Counted from the stretch's first letter, positions 1-7,284 are shown. The stretch: 14,530 nt of DNA from an uncultured Christensenella sp. (GCA_905207515.1 CAJLLK010000023.1:1-14530); one strand, 5' to 3'. Made by a program: numbers and translations. The notes: generated from the letters alone by a model not told the origin.

Positions 1-1
1 T

Positions 2-229
2 GAAGTTCAACAAGAGCTTATAACAAACTATATAGAAACAATAAAAGAAGCTTCATGGAGTGAATTAATGAATATGCACAATAACATGATTGAAGAAGAA
101 ATTTATAATGATGAACACCCAGAAGAAGTAAAAGCAAAACAAATGCAAAGAGAATATGAAAGAAAAGCTAACGAAGCATGGTTAAAAAGAATAAAAAAGC
201 AACAAAACGGAAATGAAAATAATGAATAA
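2..229 (+). CDS. C-terminal part of an unrecognised gene (5' end outside window)
   Basis: An open frame runs from the window edge to a TAA at 227-229 and gives the last 75 residues of a protein that starts upstream. I do not recognise it. The visible part is hydrophilic and highly charged, rich in Glu, Lys and Asn, with a probable helical stretch around E-x-K-A-K-Q-M-Q-R-E-Y and a Lys-rich tail ending N-G-N-E-N-N-E. Its stop overlaps the likely start of the recombinase (ATG at 222), so the two are probably translated together and belong to the same mobile element. No domain can be assigned from this fragment. Confidence 0.6.
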   Translation, partial: EVQQELITNYIETIKEASWSELMNMHNNMIEEEIYNDEHPEEVKAKQMQREYERKANEAWLKRIKKQQNGNENNE

Positions 230-1744
230 TATTGTAATATATGCAAGATTTTCTTCTCATTCACAAACTGAACAAAGCATTGAGGGACAATTAAGAGTAT
301 GCAAAGAATACGCCAAAAACAAAGGCTATTCTATTTTGCATGAATATATTGACCGGGCAATGACAGGAACAAACGATAATCGACCAGAATTTCAACAAAT
401 GATAAAAGACAGTGAAAAGAAAACGTTTCAATATGTTTTAGTTTATAAACTTGATAGATTTTCACGCAACAAATATGATAACGCATTATATAAACACAAA
501 CTCCACCAAAATGGAGTTAAGGTTATATCAGCAACCGAAGCAATAAGCGACACACCAGAAGGCGCATTGATGGAAGGACTTTTAGAAATGTTCGCAGAAC
601 TTTACTCAAAAGACCTAAGCCAAAAAGTCACAAGAGGACTAAAAGAAAGCATATTAAAAGGAAATTTTGTAGGTGGGAATATTTTATATGGTTATCAAGT
701 AAAAGATAAAAAAATAATAATCAACGAAGAACAAGCACCAGCAGTGAAATTCATTTTTGAAGAATATGCAAAAGGAACAAGAAAAACCGAAATTATAGAA
801 CAATTAAACAAAATGGGCTATCGAACCAATAAAGGTAAAAAATTCACTAAACAAAGCATACAAAATAGTTTATCAAACAAAAAATATATAGGACTTTATA
901 AAAACGATTTTGTAGAAAACAACAACTATTATCCAGCGATAATAGACAAAGCCATTTTTGACAAAGTCCAAGAAAGATTAAAATTAAATAAAAGATTTGC
1001 AACAATACCAAAGGAAAAGTTTTTGTTATCAGGAAAAGTGTTTTGTGGACATTGTGGCGCCAATATGATAGGAACAAGCGGAACAAGTCACACAGGGAAA
1101 ACACACGCCTATTATACTTGTTTAGAACGAAACAAAAGGCATAATTGCGACAAGTCCAACGAAAATAAACAAAAACTTGAAGATTTGTATTTAATAAAAT
1201 ATATACAAAAATTCTTCAACCTAACAAGATTGAAGAAATTGCCGACAAACTTTTACAAGAGTATGAAAACGATATAAACAACACAACCTTAAAGCAATAC
1301 GAAAGAAAGATAGAAGAAATCGAAAAGCAGTTCGATAAAATAACACAACAAATAATAAAATCAACAAATGACAATATCATAGAGAGATTAAACAAGCAAG
1401 CGAACGACTTAACCGAACAACAAAACATCTATAAAGAACAAGTAAAAAAATTGAAACTTGCAATGAGTATAAAACACTCAAAAGAAGATATAATAAACTA
1501 TTTAAAACTTTTTCTCAACGAAAACCCAAAAGAAGAGAGTTTTAAAGAAAAGTTGTTTGATTTATTTGTAAATAGTGTTTATGTGTTCGATGATTATATA
1601 AATATTTATATTGATATGTTTGATATGAATGATAAAATCTCTTTTGAAGAAGCAAAAGAACATACAAAACAAGCAGAACGAGAGTTCGCACACTTAACGC
1701 AATGCTCCACCAAAGGGAACTTTTCCGAACACCTTATAAAATAG
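222..1744 (+). pseudogene. Large serine recombinase, frameshifted
   Basis: This would be a site-specific DNA recombinase of the large serine family that integrates and excises phage or conjugative elements. From the ATG at 222, the resolvase catalytic domain covers about residues 1-150, with Y-A-R-F-S and catalytic Ser11 and the K-L-D-R-F-S-R motif. The recombinase domain follows (about 160-265), then a zinc ribbon with C-x2-C (CGHC) and later Y-Y-T-C and N-C-D. After codon 329 the frame runs into a stop at 1275-1277, but the -1 frame continues without a break from about 1211 through a Glu/Lys/Gln-rich coiled coil to the stop at 1742-1744. One extra A in the five-A run at 1207-1211 would restore a 507-residue protein, normal for the family. 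An in-frame ATG at 213 is an alternative start; 222 gives the conserved M-N-N-I-V-I-Y-A-R beginning. It could be a real inactivating deletion or an assembly error. Confidence 0.88.
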
Positions 1745-1764
1745 TTTTGCTTTCTTTTATGAGA

Positions 1765-1796
1765 ATAGCATTTATTATGCTATAATTTTATCTTTT
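1765..1796 (+). terminator. Probable terminator after the recombinase
   Basis: A 7-bp perfect inverted repeat, ATAGCAT (1765-1771) and ATGCTAT (1777-1783) around a TTATT loop, is followed by an AT-rich and then T-rich run. It lies between the convergent ends of the recombinase and the glycosyltransferase remnant. The stem is AT-rich and weak, so efficiency is uncertain. Confidence 0.5.
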
Positions 1797-1832
1797 TCAA
1801 AAAACTTTAAAAACAAACGTCGTAAATTTAAA

Positions 1833-2739
1833 TTAATGTTGATAGAAAATCTCAGGCTTAAAAAATTCTAAATTTAACAATGATTTTACATCTTCATCAT
1901 TATCATAATGATTTAAAATCGCAACAGCTCTAATATGTTTAAATGACGTTCTTATCCCTTTTCGTATCCGAATATTATATTTTTCTTTGAGATTTTTAGT
2001 TTTCAAAAATTTTTCAACTACGTTATAACCAAAAACAAAACTTTTAAGTTGCATTTTAATCTTATCTGCGGAATTGAATTTTGTAGATTGCTCCGAATGC
2101 ATAACATAATGATATTTTGCCTTTTCTACATAAACTAATTTTTTTGTATAAAAGCTAAAAATCATCAGCATGATAAAATCGTCCATATTGCTGATTTTCG
2201 CCCAATCTCCAATATCTTTCAGCTCATTTAAGGCATTGTTTAAAACTTGTCGAGAAACAAGTTTGTTGCAAATTGAATTAAATTTATTCTTCCCAGAGAA
2301 GCACATAAAATTCAGCCAATTTTCTCCGACATCATAATTTTTCTCTGGTCTTTCAAAAAATTTTGAGTTTATTCTGTAAGCACGATCGTTTTCAAGTGTT
2401 ACATCACCAACGCACATATCTGCACCACTTGCTTTAATTTCATTTAGAAGATTTTCATAATAAGTTGTATCAACATAATCATCACAATCAAGACAGATGC
2501 AATAATCCCCATTTGCAGCTCTAAATCCATGCAATCTTGACAAAAATGGCAACTGTCTTTCATTGTTTTTTATCAATTTGCAATTCAAAAATTTATTCAT
2601 ATTTTTTTCAATATACTCAACACTTCCATCAGTGGAACAATCATCCACAAAAATAATTTCAAGGTCTTTGTATGTTTGACCTAAAAGAGTTTCAAAGCAG
2701 GTTTATAGAGTTGTAAACAGGAACAATCACAGAAACCAT
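1833..2739 (-). pseudogene. GT2 family glycosyltransferase, broken near its start
   Basis: The remnant is a family-2 (GT-A fold) glycosyltransferase, closely similar to the intact gene upstream. A full ribosome site (GGAGGAGAAAG) precedes the ATG at 2737-2739, and the first 11 codons read M-V-S-V-I-V-P-V-Y-N-S, the standard GT2 opening. The frame then meets TGA at 2692-2694. The remainder (T-C-F-E-T-L-L-G-Q-T-Y-K-D-L-E, then D-D-C-S-T-D-G-S and the D-C-D-D metal-binding motif) is open from 2702 down to the stop at 1833. Against the sister gene, five codons (R-K-F-L-P there) are replaced by four bases, which fits an 11-nt deletion. The start overlaps the end of the sister gene by 13 nt, so they were translationally coupled. 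An internal restart at 2648 would lack the nucleotide-binding opening strand and probably be inactive. Confidence 0.88.
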
Positions 2740-3665
2740 CTTTCTCCTCCCTTTGCAGCTTCCATTATATTCCTTAGCGAAGCAGCCCTAAGCATCTCTC
2801 TTAAGTCGTCGTCAATTTGAATTGAGTTTTTATACGTATAATATTTTAAACTTCTAAGCACATACAACATTTTGCCTTGAATTGATTCAAAATATTTTTC
2901 TGTTAAATTTTTATCACAAATAAACTGAGTCAATTTGGTTGACACTTTATATAAGCTATTTAGTTGAATTTGCAAAATAGTGTTGTCTGAGATGCAAATT
3001 GATTGATTTTTATGTTGAACATAATGATATTTTGGACCAAAAACTTGAATCATTTTTTTTGCATGATAAAGCATCATAAAAAGGAACAAACAATCTTCAC
3101 AACAATTTATTCCTTCAGCATTCTGAGCATATCTTTCAACATCTTCTAAAAACTTGTGAAAAAGATCTTTTCTAAGCATTTTATTCCACAAGCAAATCAT
3201 TTGATCAGAATTATGTGAAAAGAACTTTTCTAAACATTCTTTGTTTAAAAAGCATTCTTTTTCAAACGGAGACATCAAATTTAATAAATTTTCATCTTTG
3301 TCAACAGAAAAATCTCCAACACAAAAATCTGCATTCATGCTAACCATTGCTGAGTGAAGAGTTTCATAATAATTTTTATCAACATAATCATCACTGTCTA
3401 AACAAATAACATATTCTCCAGTGCAGGCTTTCATTGCGCTCAACCTCGTCAAGAAAAGATTTTTGTTTTCTGAATGAAACAAAAGTTTAGCATTTTTAAA
3501 TTTTTTGATGTTCTCTTCCAAAAATTCTCGGCTGCCATCTGTTGAACAATCATCTACAAAAATTATTTCTAGATTTTCATAAGTTTGCGCCAAAAGACTT
3601 GCCACACAACGTGGCAAAAATTTCCTCACATTAAACACTGGTACCAAAACAGAAATTTTATCCAA
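2727..3665 (-). CDS. GT2 family glycosyltransferase
   Basis: A 312-residue inverting-type family-2 glycosyltransferase that would transfer a sugar from a nucleotide-sugar donor, probably onto a cell-surface polysaccharide, teichoic-acid-like polymer or protein. The GT-A domain is plain: K-I-S-V-L-V-P-V-F-N at residues 3-12, D-D-C-S-T-D-G-S at 38-45 and the D-S-D-D metal-binding motif at 90-93, followed by a C-terminal acceptor-side half with F-x-P-K-Y-H-Y-V. No membrane segment is seen, so it acts in the cytoplasm. The start is a TTG at 3663-3665; a TGA lies five codons upstream in frame and there is no nearby in-frame ATG. It begins 15 nt after the stop of the leucine-rich-repeat gene, so the two are probably co-transcribed, and its end overlaps the next GT2 gene. 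Acceptor and donor cannot be told from sequence. Confidence 0.88.
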   Translation of the reverse strand: MDKISVLVPVFNVRKFLPRCVASLLAQTYENLEIIFVDDCSTDGSREFLEENIKKFKNAKLLFHSENKNLFLTRLSAMKACTGEYVICLDSDDYVDKNYYETLHSAMVSMNADFCVGDFSVDKDENLLNLMSPFEKECFLNKECLEKFFSHNSDQMICLWNKMLRKDLFHKFLEDVERYAQNAEGINCCEDCLFLFMMLYHAKKMIQVFGPKYHYVQHKNQSICISDNTILQIQLNSLYKVSTKLTQFICDKNLTEKYFESIQGKMLYVLRSLKYYTYKNSIQIDDDLREMLRAASLRNIMEAAKGGERWFL

Positions 3666-3680
3666 GGTCTTATGTTCTCA

Positions 3681-5192
3681 TCACTCTTCTATTAGCTGAA
3701 AGAGCCAATAATCTCCGTCATCGGTTTTTGTGTGGTTAGGCAGAAATGATTCTCCTTCACCTTCATTTATTAAGCTTTTCAAAACTCTTAGATTTACAAT
3801 TTCATAGGATAGAATAAACCTAAGGTTTTGCCAAACATAGTTGCTCTCAATTGTAACATCTGTTAATCTACAACCAGAATTACCGCCATCATTAACACTA
3901 TCAAAAACTTTATTTCCAACACTTATCACACTTGCTGGAAAATTAATTTTAACAAGGTTTTCACAGCCTGCAAAAGCTCCATATCCAATCGATTCCACTC
4001 CTTCTGGAATAACAAATTCTTCCAAATAAGAGTTGTTTGCAAAAGCAGCAACACCGATAGATTTCAATTGACTGTTTTCTTCAAAAACCAATTCTTTAAT
4101 AATCATTTCTACAGCATAAATTGTGGTACCTGACTGTCCACCATAATAGCACAAAAAATAATCTGGAATTGCTTCAACCACTTTGGCAACAGTGATTGTT
4201 AAATTTGGATTTATATCAAAAATAAACTTGTCTCTGTTTACATTGCTTTCTGTTTTTGCATTGATTGCAGAATATAAGACATTTTCCAAAGCATCGCAAT
4301 CTTCAAACAAAAACCAGCCCAAATCTTGCACATTTTTTGGAATGTTGATCTCTTTCAGGCTTGTGCAGCCAGCAAAAGCGCTGTTACCAATTTTTAAAAT
4401 GCTGTCTGGCAATGTGATTTTTGTCAAGGCTGTTTGACCTTCAAAAGCACTTTCGCCAATTTCTGTAACTTGAAAATCATCTCCTTCAACAATGGCGCCG
4501 CCAGCTCCGATTGAATAAGATTCTGGAATAATCAATTCGGTTCCAGAGCCGGTGTAAGATGTGATTTTCCCGTCAGTGATTTGATAGTCTAATTTTTGAA
4601 TTTCTCTTTGTGAAAATTCTGCTGTGATGGTCATATCATCAACAATTTCATCTCCAGTTTGAAGTTCTATCTCTCCAACTTTCCAAGAAGAGAAAAAGAA
4701 TTCAGCATCATCCGTCGCAATTGCTGGAGTTGCTGTAACAGTTTTAATTTCCCCATCCTTAATGAAAGTGATTTTGTTCCCTTCCACTTCAACGATTGCA
4801 CCATGCTCAATTTCAATTTCAATTTCACTCACACTGCCATAAGCAGAATTGTTAGGTGAAATGTTTATTGTATAAACACTGACTTCATAATATGCATAAA
4901 TTGTTATACTGCCAGTTATCTTGTCATTTGGATCAAACGGTTGTTGCAAAGCTTCATCTTTAAAAAAACCAATGAATGTATAGCCAGGAATAACCTTAGG
5001 CTCCAAATCTTTAATTTGAATTCCCTTCTTTTCTGTAAAATCATAGTCGATTTCAATATTCGAGTCGACATTGATATCGACTTTTTTGTCTGAAAGTGCG
5101 ATAGTCGTTGGAATAGCCTCTCCAGCAACAATCATTGCTGCCACTGCACTTCCAATGACAATTTTCTGCGTTTTGGTCATTTTTGTTTTCAT
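3681..5192 (-). CDS. Secreted BspA-like leucine-rich-repeat surface protein
   Basis: A 503-residue exported protein, likely involved in adhesion or host interaction. The N-terminus has a Lys-rich start and a hydrophobic segment (about residues 8-32, I-V-I-G-S-A-V-A-A-M-I-V-A-G) that serves as signal peptide or membrane anchor. Next is an InlB/Listeria-Bacteroides-type B repeat (about 66-104, P-G-Y-T-F-I-G-F-F-K-D), then a second beta-rich repeat (about 107-193) ending I-T-A-E-F. From about 235 there are LRR_5 (BspA) units of the I-x-x-S-A-F-x-G-C-x-x-L-x-x-I-x-L-P type, including G-N-S-A-F-A-G-C and G-Y-G-A-F-A-G-C. There is no LPxTG sorting signal, so anchoring is by the N-terminus or non-covalent. 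An ATG at 5198 abuts GGAG; the ATG at 5192 has proper 6-nt spacing and is preferred. The ligand is unknown. Confidence 0.85.
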   Translation of the reverse strand: MKTKMTKTQKIVIGSAVAAMIVAGEAIPTTIALSDKKVDINVDSNIEIDYDFTEKKGIQIKDLEPKVIPGYTFIGFFKDEALQQPFDPNDKITGSITIYAYYEVSVYTINISPNNSAYGSVSEIEIEIEHGAIVEVEGNKITFIKDGEIKTVTATPAIATDDAEFFFSSWKVGEIELQTGDEIVDDMTITAEFSQREIQKLDYQITDGKITSYTGSGTELIIPESYSIGAGGAIVEGDDFQVTEIGESAFEGQTALTKITLPDSILKIGNSAFAGCTSLKEINIPKNVQDLGWFLFEDCDALENVLYSAINAKTESNVNRDKFIFDINPNLTITVAKVVEAIPDYFLCYYGGQSGTTIYAVEMIIKELVFEENSQLKSIGVAAFANNSYLEEFVIPEGVESIGYGAFAGCENLVKINFPASVISVGNKVFDSVNDGGNSGCRLTDVTIESNYVWQNLRFILSYEIVNLRVLKSLINEGEGESFLPNHTKTDDGDYWLFQLIEE

Positions 5193-5207
5193 CTTCATCT
5201 CCTTTTT
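5192..5207 (-). promoter_or_regulatory. Ribosome binding site that decides the LRR gene start
   Basis: AAAAAGGAG ends at 5199 on the minus strand. The first ATG (5198) has zero spacing and cannot easily be used; the second ATG (5192) is 6 nt downstream, the usual distance. Confidence 0.6.
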
Positions 5208-5227
5208 CTATGGTTATACTAAACTTT

Positions 5228-5254
5228 ACTATAACCCCCCCCACACTTTGTCAA
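5228..5254 (-). promoter_or_regulatory. Promoter of the LRR/GT2 operon with a poly-G spacer
   Basis: On the minus strand a perfect -35 box TTGACA (5254-5249) is followed by a 15-bp spacer and a -10 box TATAGT (5233-5228). Eight of the spacer bases are an uninterrupted G run (5242-5235), striking in such AT-rich DNA. The spacer is two short of the 17-bp optimum, so gain or loss of G residues by slippage would change promoter strength. Transcription would start near 5221 and give a leader of about 28 nt. The pattern resembles homopolymer-controlled surface-protein promoters such as Neisseria porA; function here is inferred. Confidence 0.6.
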
Positions 5255-5303
5255 ATCTTTTTCACGTAATTCTACAAAAAATTTTAAAGCTACAATTGAA
5301 CAT

Positions 5304-5332
5304 AAAAAAAAAGATAATCTCAAAATTATCTT
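5304..5332 (-). terminator. Rho-independent terminator of the nuclease-like gene
   Basis: On the minus strand an 8-bp stem (AAGATAAT with ATTATCTT, 5332-5325 and 5318-5311) with a 6-nt loop is followed by a run of nine T residues. It lies 13 nt after the stop at 5345 and separates that gene from the LRR operon. Confidence 0.75.
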
Positions 5333-5344
5333 ATTTTCAATATC

Positions 5345-5935
5345 TCACAAAGTTCTCACATCTCGGTCAAAATATGTAAAGTTGGTTTTCTTGTCGCTTG
5401 CAAGAAGATTATACTTCTTTTTTGATTGGGTCAATTTTTGGGTTATCAAATCTTGAAATTCGCTCCATTCTTCGACGGATGGCTGCAAATCTTTGAAGCA
5501 AAACACAAAATCAAAATTTTCGCAAGAGTGATTTAAAAATTTTTGCAAAGTCGCCCCGCCCTTTTTGCAACCCGCAATCACCACGCCATACATAAGATGT
5601 TTATGCAAATTTTTATGTGCCTTTGCCTTGGTGTTGTAAGTCATGATGTCATGAGAGGTTATGCCGCCAAGTTTAGATTCCACAACAAGCATCGGAACAA
5701 ATTCGTCATCCGAAATTTTTTCGTTTATCAAAAGGTCGGTTTGATAGCCACCTTTGCCACGTTTACATTCAGTCGAATAAAAATTTGCTTCAACTTTGTC
5801 TTGACTGATTTTGTAAGATTTTATGTTGACATCATAAAGCAAAACCTGTCCACATTTTACAAAATGTTTGTCATCCAACATGCTTTCAATTTTTGGGCAC
5901 AAAACTTGCCTTGTCCAAATATCTTCTTCTGACAT
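5345..5935 (-). CDS. PD-(D/E)XK nuclease-like protein, orphan
   Basis: A 196-residue cytoplasmic protein whose centre fits the PD-(D/E)XK nuclease core: Q-T-D-L-L-I with Asp67, then a beta strand M-L-V-V-E-S-K carrying Glu86-x-Lys88, then a helix with H-D-I-M-T-Y-N-T-K-A and a strand M-Y-G-V-V-I-A-G. This spacing is usual for restriction-type endonucleases and for repair nucleases. No DNA-binding or methyltransferase domain is visible and no methyltransferase gene is adjacent, so its substrate is unknown. The start at 5935 is chosen because AAAGGAG lies 5 nt upstream; a longer reading frame back to 6022 would cross the promoter. It is a single-gene unit with its own promoter and terminator. 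Inactive or RNA-directed roles cannot be excluded. Confidence 0.62.
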   Translation of the reverse strand: MSEEDIWTRQVLCPKIESMLDDKHFVKCGQVLLYDVNIKSYKISQDKVEANFYSTECKRGKGGYQTDLLINEKISDDEFVPMLVVESKLGGITSHDIMTYNTKAKAHKNLHKHLMYGVVIAGCKKGGATLQKFLNHSCENFDFVFCFKDLQPSVEEWSEFQDLITQKLTQSKKKYNLLASDKKTNFTYFDRDVRTL

Positions 5936-5957
5936 AAAAACTCCTTTAAACATAAAA

Positions 5958-5986
5958 ATTCTATCACAGTTGAACGTGCCTGTCAA
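5958..5986 (-). promoter_or_regulatory. Promoter of the nuclease-like gene
   Basis: A perfect -35 TTGACA (5986-5981, minus strand), a 17-bp spacer and -10 TAGAAT (5963-5958) lie just upstream of the AAGGAG ribosome site and the ATG at 5935. This is a strong sigma-A-type promoter and it confirms the shorter start. Confidence 0.8.
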
Positions 5987-6015
5987 TATGGTTTTTATTA
6001 CGCCAACAAACCACA

Positions 6016-6045
6016 TGAACACTTAGTTACCTTAAAATATATAAT
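6016..6045 (+). promoter_or_regulatory. Candidate promoter of the small cysteine-containing gene
   Basis: A perfect -10 TATAAT lies at 6040-6045 with a poor -35 match (TGAACA at 6016-6021, 18-bp spacer). The predicted start of transcription, near 6052, falls at the ribosome site, so the leader would be very short; assignment is tentative. Confidence 0.4.
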
Positions 6046-6061
6046 GTTATTGGGAGGACTT

Positions 6062-6550
6062 ATGGAAAAGAAAGAAAAAACAGCTTACCAAAACGAAGAA
6101 ATCAAAACTGTTGAAACTTTGGAAACAGTTCAAGAAACTGAGACCACTTGTCCAGAAATGGAAGTGGACGTCAATGATAATGCAAGCAATTATATAAACT
6201 ATGAAAGATGCGAAAATGACAAAAATGTTGTGCTTGATGCACAGAATTTGTCAAGCATTGGCAGATTTTTGACTGTAAACACAACTGTAAAAAATGTTTG
6301 TCCAAACAAACAAATTGCAATTGGGCTTAAATTGTATGAAACAACCGGTGGCGGAAAAGTGATCAAAGGTCACAAAATGTTTGCCATTCAACACGAACAC
6401 AATTGCTGTGCAGACGTAACACTCTCAAATATTCACTTTGTATTGCCAGAAGAAATTGCTGAAATAGATGACAAAACAAACATTTGCAGTCGTCGAACTT
6501 TCAATCTTGAAACAACATCGCATTATATTGATTTGACCCCTGTAAGCTAA
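6062..6550 (+). CDS. Conserved-looking small protein with a Cys-containing beta-rich domain
   Basis: A 162-residue protein of unknown function. The first 50 or so residues are acidic and low complexity, rich in Glu and Thr. The rest (about 56-162) looks like one beta-rich domain: S-I-G-R-F-L-T-V-N-T-T-V-K-N-V-C-P-N-K, I-A-I-G-L-K-L-Y-E, then H-N-C-C-A-D-V-T-L-S-N-I-H-F-V-L-P-E-E-I and I-C-S-R-R-T-F-N-L-E-T-T-S-H-Y-I-D. From memory this pattern recurs in small Bacillota proteins, but I cannot name the family with confidence. Cysteines 80, 115, 116 and 142 could bind metal or form disulfides. There is no signal peptide or membrane segment. The start at 6062 has GGGAGGA 3 nt upstream of its adjacent bases; an ATG at 6044 overlaps the -10 box. 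A hairpin terminator follows, so it is monocistronic. Confidence 0.72.
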   Translation: MEKKEKTAYQNEEIKTVETLETVQETETTCPEMEVDVNDNASNYINYERCENDKNVVLDAQNLSSIGRFLTVNTTVKNVCPNKQIAIGLKLYETTGGGKVIKGHKMFAIQHEHNCCADVTLSNIHFVLPEEIAEIDDKTNICSRRTFNLETTSHYIDLTPVS

Positions 6551-6552
6551 AA

Positions 6553-6590
6553 AACGACCACCTTTGTGGTGGTTGTTACATAAAATTTTT
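6553..6590 (+). terminator. Hairpin terminator
   Basis: The stem AACGACCACC (6553-6562) pairs with GGTGGTTGTT (6568-6577, one G-T pair) around a TTTGT loop, three bases after the stop. The following tract is interrupted (ACATAAAATTTTT), so it is not a textbook U-run. Confidence 0.7.
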
Positions 6591-6660
6591 CAAAAAACAA
6601 CAAATCTATAAGTTCAGCCCCATTTGAAACAACAATAATCTAAAAATGTCATTAATTTTA

Positions 6661-6689
6661 TTGACATTTTTTTTCGTTCTTCTTAATAT
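6661..6689 (+). promoter_or_regulatory. Promoter of the SHOCT membrane protein gene
   Basis: TTGACA (6661-6666), a 17-bp T-rich spacer and TAATAT (6684-6689) precede the gene. Transcription from about 6696 would leave a leader of about 16 nt carrying AAAGGA. Confidence 0.65.
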
Positions 6690-6711
6690 ATATGTGTAAA
6701 AGGAATTTGTT

Positions 6712-7248
6712 ATGAAAAAAAATGTTTGGTTTTTGGTTTGTGGCATTTTGTCAATCATTGAAGCTGTTGCAATGGGGCTTATGACCGTGATTTTCTTCGT
6801 TTTCTCTTCAATGATAAAAAGTGGAGATTTCAACGACCTTTTCACAGACCCACAATATACTCTTACTCAACAAGAGCTTGACATGATGGCAAGCATGTTA
6901 AATGGAATGGCAATTTTCATGTTAATCATGTTGGCAGTGGCAATTTTCTGTGCAGTTGTTTATTTAAAATATAGAAACAAAACTCCACAAGAAATCAAAG
7001 CAAAATCAGGGCTCATTTTGACAACTATCGTTTTGTCTTTCTTCGTTGGCGGAATTTTGGTCGGAATTTTTGGCGTTTTGGGTTATAACAAAGTCAATGA
7101 AGAAAAAACTGAAACATTTGTCGCTGGCGAAAGTTCTTCAAATGATTTGAAATCAAAGCTTGTTGAGTTGAACAAATTGAAAGAAGAAGGCATGATTTCT
7201 GAAGAAGAATATGCCAAAAAGAGAGAAGATCTCATAAACAAACTTTAA
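6712..7248 (+). CDS. Three-pass membrane protein with C-terminal SHOCT domain
   Basis: A 178-residue membrane protein. Hydrophobic segments lie at about residues 5-34 (W-F-L-V-C-G-I-L-S-I-I-E-A-V-A), 64-86 (A-I-F-M-L-I-M-L-A-V-A-I-F) and 99-125 (S-G-L-I-L-T-T-I-V-L-S-F-F-V-G-G-I-L-V-G). The last 34 residues (L-K-S-K-L-V-E-L-N-K-L-K-E-E-G-M-I-S-E-E-E-Y) are a SHOCT domain, a short helical module found at the ends of many unrelated proteins and thought to help oligomerisation. The specific role is unknown. AAAGGA lies 8 nt upstream of the ATG. It has its own promoter and a strong terminator, hence is monocistronic. The first half resembles generic DUF4064-like membrane proteins, but I am not certain of that. 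Confidence 0.8.
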   Translation: MKKNVWFLVCGILSIIEAVAMGLMTVIFFVFSSMIKSGDFNDLFTDPQYTLTQQELDMMASMLNGMAIFMLIMLAVAIFCAVVYLKYRNKTPQEIKAKSGLILTTIVLSFFVGGILVGIFGVLGYNKVNEEKTETFVAGESSSNDLKSKLVELNKLKEEGMISEEEYAKKREDLINKL

Positions 7249-7257
7249 TAAAAAATT

Positions 7258-7284
7258 AAACGAAGCAAATTGCTTCGTTTTTTT
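7258..7284. terminator. Bidirectional terminator between convergent genes
   Basis: A perfect stem AACGAAGC (7259-7266) and GCTTCGTT (7272-7279) with a 5-nt loop is followed on the plus strand by seven T residues (7278-7284). On the minus strand it is followed by a T-rich run, so it can end both the SHOCT gene and the Nudix operon, whose stop codon at 7283-7285 overlaps its edge. Confidence 0.9.

Noticed and set aside
1203..1214. Programmed -1 ribosomal frameshift in the recombinase
   Set aside because: The sequence is not an X-XXY-YYZ slippery heptamer and I see no strong downstream hairpin; a one-base deletion or error is simpler.
1451..1744. A separate 97-residue gene after the recombinase
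   Set aside because: There is no ribosome site at 1451, and the same frame is open upstream from 1211, continuing the recombinase coiled coil; it is the 3' part of the frameshifted gene.
4807..4827. Three tandem TCAATT hexamers in the LRR gene as a phase-variation repeat
   Set aside because: The unit is six bases and only adds Glu-Ile pairs, so copy changes keep the frame; too few copies to argue for a switch.
3841..4859. Plus-strand open frames opposite the LRR gene
   Set aside because: They lack ribosome sites and recognisable motifs and mirror the repeat structure of the real gene on the minus strand.
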